DNA of 64,000 bases. It comes from Tubulanus polymorphus. Taxonomy: Eukaryota; Nemertea; Palaeonemertea; Tubulaniformes; Tubulanidae. The notes under the pieces were generated by a model. It was not told the origin of the DNA. It saw only the letters and a list, made by a program, of their open reading frames with translations, and ran no database searches. This document shows positions 46,315 through 55,939 of the stretch, in pieces. The number at the start of each line of letters is the position of its first letter. The first letter of the stretch is position 1. The stretch covers positions 21,077,307-21,141,306 of the forward strand of contig NC_134031.1 in assembly GCF_964204645.1 (NCBI RefSeq), read 5' to 3'. The position numbers were made by a program, and so were the translations under genes.

Positions 46315-46510
46315 CGAAATAGAAATAATGAAATGTATAATTCAAAATGTTTGGAAATGCAAATATCAAAACCAAAGAATTGCGCGGATGCAAATTAGTG
46401 AAACGCGTTGATCCGAGCGAAAACCGATTATGAGTTACAAATAAAAGGCCCGACAAATCGAGTGTTTTTTGTTGAATTGTCTGCACAGTCAAGTCTATAA
46501 CAACATTCAG
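46315..46510 (+). promoter_or_regulatory. Promoter and non-coding first exon of gene D
   Basis: This is almost the same sequence as the gene B promoter: two ATGCAAAT octamers, TATA element ATAAAAGG at 46441-46448, then a short exon ending CAACATTCAG|GTACAG at 46510. Strong conservation, compared with diverged flanks upstream, suggests either recent copying or functional constraint. Confidence 0.65.
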
Positions 46511-46670
46511 GTACAGTTAATTTTAATCTGGTCGCTGATATTCAGATTTCTGTATTTTTACTGGTTTTTTAAGTGTAATCATTTTTATATCATGTTATAC
46601 GCATGAAATGTGTCGTAACCGTTTTACGACAAGACAAGTATTTTGTATGTATTCAATATTATTTTCCAGA

Positions 46671-47238
46671 ATGTTTACCAAAACTCTTTTCGTCGCCCTC
46701 GCCATTTTCATGGTCGTTGGAGCCGTCGCTGCCGAAGGTAATTAGGATTTTCCGATTTGAAATATGATAACTATTATCTTGATTATCCAATTATCGTCAC
46801 AGGGCCGTATCTAGCATTTAAATTCTTTTCTTTGGGGAGAAGAGAAACCTGAAATAGGAATAGTATTTGTAAAAAGGGCACTTTTCCAAAGTCCCCCCCT
46901 GCCCACCGCTCTGTAGGCCCTGCATATACGTATTAATGCAACATGTCGAGTGGTTCCGATTTACTCATATTCCGGGTCCGTTCTAACCTTATCAACACCC
47001 GCACGAAAATCAATTGCGAGTTGATTGTACAAGTGGGGAAATGTTTAGTAATGATATGGTCGATTATTGGCTGGGATAATTTCAGTCATTGTCCATTTCA
47101 GAAATCGCTGTTGAGAAGAGAGGAATTGGTTGCACCTGCGGCAGCAACGGCAAAAGAGGAACCTGGTGGTTGATCGGTGGACCAAGCCATAACTGCTGTA
47201 AAGGTAGCGGATTGGCTATTGGAAAATGTTGCTGGTAA
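46671..47238 (+). CDS. Secreted six-cysteine defensin/anemone-toxin-like peptide, gene D
   Basis: Coding exons are 46671-46737 and 47102-47238, with a phase-1 intron, 67 aa. Layout is as for gene B: signal peptide, short propeptide ending Lys-Arg, and a 38-residue mature peptide with cysteines at 4, 6, 25, 26, 36 and 37. It differs from B at mature positions 7, 17, 22, 27 and 35 and at three propeptide residues. It is more basic through loss of an Asp and gain of a Lys. An ATTAAA variant signal lies at 47301. Confidence 0.87.
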
Positions 47239-48297
47239 TCCTCAGGGAGTTTCAGGTTTTTTCATCGTAGATTAGATGTTAACAGAAAATCATAGAAATC
47301 ATTAAAAACGAAAAAATATACGTAGCTTTTTCCGTTGTTCAGCTTTAGGCTTGGAGTAACTGCAAGCTTTAGGCTTGGAGTAACTGCAAGCTTTAGGCTT
47401 GGAGTAATTGCAAGCTTTAGGCATGGAGTAACTGCAAGCTTTATGTCGGTGGTTCGTTGCGACACGGTCGTCGCTGGCGGCCATTATAATCAGATCCGGC
47501 TTTGATTTGGTAATGAGTGATCCGATAATCCTTGAAAGCGCTGCGCGTCCATAGGGCACCTCGAGGAGTCTAGAAACGTGTTACAGTCATTGCGGATGAG
47601 TGACTACTCATACCCCCCCCTTCCCCCGAAATGCCGTACTGAGTTTGAAAAGTTGCCCTCGTATGTACATCATGTGCATAGTTCCAATTCAATTCAATTG
47701 TATCTTTATTACACCATTATACATATATGATTAACATTATTAGCTTTATACAACAAAGAGTTGTAAAAGAAAACAATAAAAAGTATCGTAATAGAAGAAT
47801 ATAAAATATATGAATAAACATGAGATAATAGCCGTCAATCAACCATCGTTTGATTTCCTCAAGAGCTGCATGCTGTACCAACTTTACAACTACAATTTTC
47901 CGTACCGGATCCCAGGGCAACTGGAGTCATATATCTACTTAACAAAATAGTTGTAGCAAGTTCCATCAAAATACAACAGAAGACTTAAGAGTAGTCATCC
48001 GCACAACGGGGGAGGTCGGTATAAACTAAAAACTGCTCAATTTGGTAGTAACCCTTGGCACATAGATTATCCATACCAAATGTTCATCCTACACCAGCTC
48101 ATCTAACATAATTTTCAATCCAGATTTCTTATAAATGATCCGAATTAAAGCGGGTTCTAGATATACTCTACCGTATAATCATAAGAATAATCACCATTAT
48201 AACAAAGGCTTATTAAATCGTTGGAAACGGAAACTTAGTTTGAATATCTACAATTTGTTCTACAATAAGGTTCCTTTATTTGTACTAAGAGCTCTAT
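47239..48297. other. Intergenic with a 24-bp tandem repeat and a MITE end
   Basis: It contains the repeat at 47341-47444, a C-run near 47612, and a CCGAATTAAAGCGGGTT element end near 48139-48160. The AATAAA of the minus-strand CCCH gene lies at 48275-48280. No gene was recognised. Confidence 0.5.
47341..47444 (+). repeat. 24-bp tandem repeat, about 4.3 units
   Basis: Copies of AGCTTTAGGCTTGGAGTAAC plus TGCA, with single-base variants (AATTGCA, GGCATGG). It lies just beyond the 3' end of peptide gene D. Confidence 0.95.
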
Positions 48298-49598
48298 TTA
48301 GTGCCTCTGTGCGGCGATGGTTTTACGAAATGACAATTCTGGAACCGACATAAGAGAAGTTGCTGAATCATCACTATCTTCGTCCCTATCTTCATCTCTG
48401 AGCGTCATTGTTGAAAACCATTTCCTTACGTTAGACGTTCTGGCTGGCGCTCTCGTTGAAGCCCCTCTCGGGCACTCGCAAGGTCGTTGGTCCTTCTTCA
48501 GCCGCCGCCCGGGAAAGAGTAAGTTCGCGTGCAGCAATTTCCAGTTACGATCTCTGTGTAAATTGATCTGGTATTTACGCAGTATAGCCTTGTCGTGTGG
48601 ATCGGTGTGATCGTGATTCAACTGACAATTACCGCTTCGTTTGCACATACGGTTCACCATTTTTCCGCAGAGGTGTAAATATCGACATCCATCTCCCCTA
48701 TCGCAACCCTCGCCAGCGTAGTTGTAATTACGGCAAACTTTCGGGAAAATCTTTGAGACGATTTCCCGGGCGTTTTCTTCGCAACGAATGGAATCTATTT
48801 GTTTAAACTTCACGCGTAAAACAACCTAGTAAAGAATTAGATTAAGTTTTAGATCGTCGTCATGTTCATTGGGTGGTTCGTTTAGACTGGATCATTTCGG
48901 TAGAGTTTTGATACGTGTCATATTAAATGAAAAGTGGAATCTTTAAATCCATAAAATTACTTCAATTCAACTGTCCAAAGCGTGCACAAGAAAAAAAGGG
49001 ATTTTGAAAATAAAGATGCTTTTTTCTGAAGGTTTTTTAGAACAAATAAATTTTTTTTGATAATATTTCAATCGAATGTCATTCGTTGATGAATTTTTTC
49101 AGAAGGAGCTGGTTCGAACCCAACCACAAGATCAACCGCTGTTCAATGGATGTAACTAACTGTATAATACCGTTTATTGTAAACCGCGCGCTGCCAGTAA
49201 GTCTGACCATGCATGTTTTGTTGGGCTGTAAATGTGTCTAAGGTAGATGCATGTTACATGTATAACCCGAATTTCGAAACTTCCGAAAATGGATTCCTTT
49301 ATATGGAGGGGGGGGGGGGGGCTAGTTTTTCGTGAATCCTAGTTGTTTGATCAATGTTAATTACCTTGTTGTGGTCATCGAGGAGTTTGTGATTAAGCTT
49401 ACACTTTTTTCTGAATATGCAACATCCGGCCAGATATGAGGGACAGATGTGAAGATACGGACAACGATCCATACGTTCGCAACCCTTTTCGCCTAATTGG
49501 TTACCGCAGCCTCCATATCGATAGAACGAACACAATCCCACATCGGTTGAACATGGTAATCGTATGTTTATGTGCGGGGTTCGCTGAACTGTAGCCAT
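48298..49598 (-). CDS. Four-finger CCCH protein, like the N-terminus of PARP12/ZAP
   Basis: Coding exons on the minus strand are 49598-49365 and 48825-48298, joined in phase 0 (AACAAG|GTAATT ... TTTACTAG), giving 253 aa. Four CCCH fingers come in two tandem pairs: C31-C40-C46-H50, C52-C60-C66-H70, C109-C119-C125-H129 and C131-C139-C145-H149. Spacings are C-x8/9-C-x5-C-x3-H and C-x7-C-x5-C-x3-H. Signature words CPYLHIC and CRYLHLC, with HNK/HDK after each pair, are those of PARP12 and ZC3HAV1 (ZAP), which bind viral or CpG-rich RNA. No WWE or PARP domain follows: the frame ends in a charged tail, TAA and a nearby AATAAA. The start is chosen as the first ATG after an acceptor (GTTCTTGTTAG); a non-coding exon may lie at 50630-50870. 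Confidence 0.8.
48826..49364. other. Intron of the CCCH gene
   Basis: This is the 539-bp intron between its two coding exons. It is AT-rich and has a 13-base G run near 49309, close to the donor side. Nothing else was recognised. Confidence 0.6.
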
Positions 49599-49609
49599 TA
49601 ATGATCTTT

Positions 49610-50629
49610 CTAACAAGAACAAAAAATACAAAAGATACAAATTATATACGTAGATCACTTAATCATTCATTATACATTCTGGACTACAGTTTGTTCTTCG
49701 ATACATTAAATTGACAACATTTATATTATTTCTCCTCTTATTCGAAGTTGAAGTAATAATCATCGATGAAATGCACTAAATGATTTGTTCTGGCTCACAG
49801 GAATTAAGATGTCCAACCCCCAACCCCGTCATACGAAGTACAAAGTTCACACACCCTCTCCTTGTTTTCGTTACATTTGTTCATTGGTTCATTAATTTCC
49901 GTGCGTTGTTGGTTCGTTCAAATTTATCCTTTATGACGAAAATATTTTTTTTGCGTCAAGCCCTTTATAAGCTACCATAGATTAGTTAGAAATTAGGTTG
50001 ATTTCGCTTCTTCAATGCAAAAAATTGAAAACAAAATACTTAAGTCTACTGATAATGGATTGAATGTGTAATTATATACTGGGCGCGCACCTGCGACATG
50101 TAGATTACGGACGTACCGATCTAGAAAATGCTAAATGAGGCCATATTTCCTGGTCTAGATTGAACAGCGCAGTTGGCTACTGGAGCCAGCCTAGGCCTCG
50201 GTACTCGCGTGTTCTACCGATATATTTCATTGCAATCGAGTTTTCGCAACAGAAGTTACATCCAATAATATGTCATTGATATTACAGGCGTTTAGCGGTT
50301 CTAACTGTGATCGAATGTTTTCGTTAGGATTTGATTTTCACAAAACTTTTTTTCATGGTTCAGTGGATGATTTATAATTGGGATTAGGTATTATGCAATA
50401 CGGAAGGAAGTCCGTTCGTGTAGGCCTATTTACTATACGTTCATCAATTAAAAAAGAATTCCGAGAGAACATCTCTTGCCCACTGTCCACTCTTTTTTAC
50501 TGGTCGCCTCCCCCGATAACGAAAGAAGGTATAGGCTGGCCCTATATCTTTTAGCCCTGATAATTTTCATGGTTAAACTGCAAAAAATGATAAAATTTAT
50601 TGCTATGTGAAATGTCTAGACGCACGTAC
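49610..50629. other. Probable 5' intron of the CCCH gene
   Basis: This lies between the acceptor at 49610 and a GTACGTGCG donor at 50621-50629 on the minus strand. No coding exon or repeat family was recognised inside it. Confidence 0.4.
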
Positions 50630-50875
50630 CTGCAGCGAAAATTAGAACGAATCGCAATAGATTTTCTGCGTTTCGGGGAAACCCACAACTCTTACCAGTT
50701 ATTTCAGTATGGTGGCTGATCAGGGCCATGCGGAGTACTGATCCAGAAATCAATGATGCGCGGCGCGCGCGAAGAGTGGTCGTTTTACGCTGTCCACGAG
50801 GAAAGCTAATCGCGATGGGTCGATCACAGTTTGTCACAATGCAACACTCCACAAGCCTCCATTTTAAACAAAGAC
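50630..50875 (-). other. Possible non-coding first exon of the CCCH gene
   Basis: On the minus strand this CG-rich block begins near TTTAAAATGG and ends at GCTGCAG|GTACGTGCG. Its first ATG opens only a 12-codon upstream frame ending in TGA, so the block is more likely leader than coding. It would splice to the acceptor at 49610. Confidence 0.35.
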
Positions 50876-51341
50876 GTATCGGTATTTAGATATTTCATTT
50901 GTCAGGACCTATCGCAATAGGATAAAAACAAGCAGTGGCGATTCGATCTCTAAGGATCGATTTATTTTGTCTGGGATCATTTTTTTTTTGATATTCGTGC
51001 TATTGAACAGGCGTATGATCACTGTGCCATTTGAATTGGGGGTGCCTCCGCTCCACCAGAGAAAAGTTTGACGGTCCCTCGGTCGTAGATTCTGATACCA
51101 GACGTTGTACGGTTCCCTAAAATTGTGGTTAGAGGTTTATTCCCAGAGACCCCTCCACCCCTACGAGCTTAGCTCGAAAGATTTTGACTAGTCAGTGCAA
51201 AATGCGTAAGGCAAGTTCTCTTTGATACCTTATCGGCCACCATACTTTCTTCTCCCGAAGAAAAGAAACTTTGGCCCTGGTGCGTTCGCGTAGTTATACA
51301 TTCATGTTTATATCATAATAATCGCCTTCAGTTTGTCAGGT
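50876..51341. other. Intergenic before tRNA-Ala
   Basis: No gene was recognised. It probably includes the promoter side of the minus-strand CCCH gene. Confidence 0.4.
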
Positions 51342-51413
51342 GGGGTTGTAGCTCAGTGGTAGAGCGTCCGCTTTGCATGCGGAAGGCCCGGGGTTCGAAA
51401 CCCCGCAACTCCA
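51342..51413 (+). tRNA. tRNA-Ala, anticodon TGC
   Basis: A full cloverleaf of 72 bases including the discriminator A. The acceptor stem GGGGTTG pairs with CAACTCC and includes the G3:U70 wobble that marks alanine tRNAs. The anticodon loop is TTTGCAT with stem TCCGC/GCGGA, and the T arm is CGGGG-TTCGAAA-CCCCG. The internal promoters are intact (A box TAGCTCAGTGGTAGA, B box GGTTCGAAACC). A run of seven T starts 7 bases after the gene and would end Pol III transcription. There is no intron and no flanking duplication, so it is a real gene rather than a SINE head. Confidence 0.97.
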
Positions 51414-51418
51414 AAGTG

Positions 51419-51425
51419 TTTTTTT
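51419..51425 (+). terminator. Pol III T-run terminator
   Basis: A run of seven T on the non-template strand just after the tRNA-Ala gene. Confidence 0.75.
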
Positions 51426-51938
51426 CTTAGGGATTCTTGTTCTCGGCGGCTGGTTTTTTTATTTCTTTCGGTCGCTTGTTCTCGGCGGTTTGGTTATTAT
51501 TATCATGGTGATATCAAACCGAGATGAATGCGACGATACGATGGCGCCACTGTTTTGGTTGGTACCGGATAATCGAATTGTCGCAGTAACGTTACAATAA
51601 GCATTTGCTGATTGTCATTGAGCTGCGCCATAACCATATCAATCCAATCACAATCAATTCAATGACTGCCTGACTGACCGTGCGAGTACCTGCGTTAATC
51701 GGGGTCTAAGTGTTAAATGCAGTAGCTATTCTAAAAGCTTTACTATTGTTTAATTATTTTGTTTTGATCATTTGCTCCTGAATCGTTGACGCGATAAATC
51801 AGAGGAAAATCTAGAGGCCAGCAGCAGGCCAAACATTTTCTGGTAGTCGCAAGTCGGCTGCCCTGTCATCAATTTCACCACACACTGACACAAGTCGTGA
51901 TTTCGCTTTGCTGCTGTGGCCTTAGGCTATTTTGCACG
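51426..51938. other. Intergenic leading into the C2H2 gene
   Basis: A short duplication of TTGTTCTCGGCGG occurs at 51437 and 51478. The rest probably contains the promoter and 5' UTR of the zinc-finger gene, with no TATA box recognised. Confidence 0.4.
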
Positions 51939-54301
51939 ATGCCGAAAATCCGTAAAAATTGCGTAAAACCAAGAAATCTTGGATTAGCTAAACGAGTAAG
52001 TAATTAATGGAAATATATGAATATTTTATTCTTCTTGTGTCGCTACCTTATACACCTGTTCACTGGACGGAAACCCTATCGAAAACCTAAACCCTAATCG
52101 TTCACTTCAGGGATGTATGAGATATTCTCGGGAGGTGTTAAATTAATAATATATTTAAGTACCATTAATTTCAAGCCCAGAAAAGTCTAGTTAGTAACCT
52201 AATCGTTGGTGGTAAGCTTTTTATAATCGGATGGGCTTATACCAACGTTTGTCTGTTTTGTGAAAATATCCGATCGTGAAACTAAACAACAGTCAGGTTA
52301 CTTACTAAGAAAAGTCCAATTCCAGACTTTAATTGTCGAGGTATGCGCTAGGCGCCTAACTACATATAGTTTAGGCTCTGTTTGCCTAGCACAGTAAGAA
52401 TTCCTCAGCTTTAGGTCTCAAATACTAATGTAGATTTAGCATATTTTTTAAGGGATTAAAAAAGTGCATGAAACAATTCAAGATCATATTTTTAATGATA
52501 ATCAAAATGAACAGTGATAGATGATCATCCAGCCAATTTTATCTTATCGGTTCAGCTATAACATAGTGTTATCAGTGATAGCAATCTTTTTGATTTTATC
52601 ATCAATTGTTCACTATGCTGTTTGTATCGACATTTTTGGACCAGGAAAGACCCAGGAAAACTTAACAGAAAAATGAGATGGATGAAAAGACAAGGATATT
52701 AAAAACGTATGGAGAATTCATGCTTTTCAAATTTACTTACAGAAAGGTGATGGAGAATTGATTTTGACGTGTTCACCCGGAGAATCTTTAGGCGATACTA
52801 AAAGTAAAACGCCTTCGCAGATGCTCATAATAAATCATGATTCCAATCTCGACCAAGGTATGCTATGAAAAGTGAACTGGTGAAATTCAGTTCTAGGCTT
52901 TGTCTCATTCTAGTTTAAACGATGAATGAATATATGAGATATTTGATTTTTTCAGCTGAATTTAACATCTATTCTATGGATGAAAGCGGTCAGGTGATTC
53001 CTACAATGGATATAAACTCGGATGAGTTGGGCGCGAACATCAATATGAGCGGTTCGTTCGACGCGAGCAAGCATTATTCCTGCCTCGAATGCGGGAAATC
53101 CTTCGCGAGCGATATCTCGCTGCGAACGCATATACGTCTGCATCGTCAGCCGCAGGTGTGCGAAACATGCAGTGAATCATTCCCTACGAAACACGGCCTC
53201 GAACATCACATTCAGATCGCGCATCAGAAAAAACACGTGTGGACGTGTCAGGAGTGCGGCGCGAGTTTCGTAGATCGGGTGAATTTACGCGCTCATCGCG
53301 ACGACGTTCACGCCGAGACGTACAAACCGTACGAGTGTAATTTATGCGACGAACGTTTCGGTCACATGGTATCGTTGATCACTCACATGCGCGATCACAC
53401 CGGTAAGAAAACATTGTTCCAGTGTTGGCATTGTCCTCAGGAGTTTAACGACGTAGGTCGAATGGTGCTGCATATGAAACGCCATTTTAACTGCGACGAT
53501 GTGTTTGATTGCGACCGTTGCGAACAGAGTTTCGACTCGAAACAGCGTTTAGACAATCACGTTAAAATTCATAACGGCGTGAAACCGTTTAAATGCGGCG
53601 TCTGCGAAGATTTGTTCGAAACTTTAGCCGAATATCGCAGTCATTCGCAGGATCATTGTAAATGTAAGGGTTGCCATAGAGTATTCAAAACTCCGAATTC
53701 CGCGCGAAATCATATGAAGAGTTGTTTACGCTTGAAAATGGCTGCTGGTAACGATTACTACGAAAACGCGTCGACCGCCGACGACGATGTTTGGAAGTTC
53801 ATGTGCGGCGGGTGTAATGCTAAATTTTGCACCGAAGAATATCTACAAGCGCACATGCTGGCGTGCGTCAAGAATCGACGATCCGACGACGAAATGTTGA
53901 CGACGCCGACTACAATCGACGACGTCGTCAACGAGGAAATTCTGGCGACGCAAAGTCGAAAAATTGGTGAAGGTATCGTCGCCGACGACGACGGGCTGTC
54001 GAAACGAGAATTAGCAATTATTGACGATGTGGTTAAAAAGATCGACAGCAGCGTGGAGAAATATAAAAACGGTATTTTTTACAAGTGTTCGTATTGTAAC
54101 AAGAATTTAACGACGTTCGATCAGATGATGAAACATTTAATGACGTTGCATCAGTATATTCCGTTACGTGTTTGTTGTAATTGTAAACGATCGTTCGCTA
54201 ATAAACAAGCGATTGATTTACACATGCACCTGGAATGTCTCAGTAGTAGCAGCGCCGCTAAAACTATCAGTTTACCTATTTCAAAGCAGGCTACGAAATG
54301 A
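51939..54301 (+). CDS. C2H2 zinc-finger protein with 11 fingers
   Basis: Exons are 51939-51995, 52743-52857 and 52956-54301, in phases 0, 1 and end, giving 505 aa. The ATG at 51939 starts a basic N-terminus (MPKIRKNCVKPRNLGLAKR) ending at a GTAAGT donor. The middle exon codes for an acidic or neutral linker. The long last exon carries seven classical C2H2 fingers in close succession, beginning with CLECGKSFASDISLRTHIRLH-type spacing, though only some linkers resemble TGEKP. Four less regular fingers follow, three of them ending in Cys instead of the last His, separated by an acidic Asp-rich segment. No KRAB, SCAN, BTB or ZAD domain is seen. It is probably a nuclear DNA-binding regulator; target and orthologue are unknown. 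Confidence 0.85.
52189..52305. mobile_element. Small inverted-repeat element in C2H2 intron 1
   Basis: The left end AGTTAGTAACCTAATCG is mirrored by the right end (AGTAAGTAACCTGACTG on the minus strand). The interior shares TTTATAATCGGA and CGTGAAACTAAA with the partial copy at 31521-31630. It is probably a non-autonomous DNA transposon. Confidence 0.5.
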
Positions 54302-55939
54302 AATAAGCGTTGCTAATAGCTACGTAAGATTCTCTATCAGTAATCGAATTTATGCCGATGAATATTCAAGATATGTTTTATACGGTTTAAAACTGAACCG
54401 TTCGAGTTTTGCCTCAACAGCTAAACATCTTTATTTGATTACAGACATGTAGTTAATACCATTATCAATGGTTCGCATACTTTACCCGTAAACCCGAGAA
54501 AACACCTGTTTGCCTTCTGGTACCATATATACATCATTATTATTATTGCTTACTTCATTTCTTGAACAGATTAAGGCAAGATATGATTTTTTGTATACAT
54601 CAGACAATCCATGTAAGCATGGAATCACCAGGGATGATATTTCCCTAAGTTAGATTATTACCTGAAGGGTAAGAAATATCAAAACATATCACCAGATTTT
54701 CTGTAAAAACTTGACTCGCAAATTATCTGTACAAAGATTTATTGATTATTTATGATACCAAAAAAGTATCTAAAAAAAAGGTTGAGGACTTGTTGATTAT
54801 TGTAAATTAGTTTTGTGTTTATCAGAAAAAAAATGTGAATGGACTTTTATGTAACCGGTATATGACTATTGAAAACAGAATTTGTACATGTTTTTACCAG
54901 ATAAATATATATTTAAAAGTTCAAAATCTGTACCGAGTTATAGTTCTACATTTTTCCGAAAGGTGGCGACTTGGTCGTACTTAGTTGCGGTTGCTGGAAG
55001 CTTTTTGGGTGTGGTTGTTTTGGCACAGATTGGTTTCTAGGTGTGGCTTCCATCTATTGCGTGTTGGTTAGATATCGGTTTCCTAGGCTCAGCGTAGAAT
55101 GAGATAAGAAAGTTTTAGCATTCCAGTCACATCAAGGCATAGAAGGAATTAAGCTAAGAAATAAACGCATCCTTCAGAACGGTTACTCATTACTGGAATG
55201 ACGCAAATACAAATGTAAAACGCGATATGGTCAATGACATTATCGGAATAGTTTTGGGATTCGAAACTGCTTTAGTGCGAATTACCTGCTGCGCATGCGG
55301 TTTATCCAGGATGCCGCTCGATACTACGAAATATCAATAACTACCATAATAAACATAGGGCCCAAAAAGAAACAAGTGTTTACTGTTTGACAGCTGAAGG
55401 CTAAGGAAGCAGATAAGTCAAATGGAATCGTGTCCGTGATTTTTGAAATAACAAACCATGTAGTCACAGCTCAGGTAACTCAACTGCTTGAGAAATTTCT
55501 TTTTTTCGGTTTCTTTAGAAATAAAATTGTCACCTGGTCACAGGGGTTTGTCACAATTTGAATAGGGATGATGATACCAAGGTCCAAGTATTCAAGTTAT
55601 TCTCTTTTTATAGGAGGGATACTGGTATCATCCACCCACCATCAAATTGTGACGAGCCCCTATCAAAATTATCAATGCTCGTGTAGACCTAGGACGGACT
55701 AGGTAGTAGTAGCCAGCGCAATTTGGTTGATACCTGGGATTGGAGGAGGCAGGAAAGAAGAACACCCTCAATTTGTTTGAATTGTCGAACTAGCAGTTGA
55801 TGTTTTACTGATGAAGATAAAAATGTAAATCGTTAATAATTATTTCAGATTTCACGAACGATGATGAGGATTATTAGAGCGATGACTGGGGTTGATTCAA
55901 TGATTGTCTAATACTTTAAAGATCGAGGATTTATCTTAA
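54302..55939. other. 3' flank of the C2H2 gene and 5' flank of espin
   Basis: It contains an AT-rich probable 3' UTR up to about 54930, a foldback element (55546-55665), and a likely acceptor at 55848 (TTATTTCAG|ATTTC) that would begin the espin leader exon. No other gene was recognised. Confidence 0.45.
55546..55665. mobile_element. Imperfect foldback repeat
   Basis: The left arm AGGGGTTTGTCACAATTTGA with GGATGATGATACCA is mirrored by the right arm GGTATCATCC ... TCAAATTGTGACGAGCCCCT. The arms are about 45 bp and the loop about 30 bases. It is a small non-autonomous inverted-repeat element or a long hairpin. Confidence 0.65.

Noticed and set aside
48317-48806. Plus-strand frames at 48317-48610 and 48597-48806
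   Set aside because: Antisense to the CCCH exon, whose conserved Cys and His residues show the true strand.
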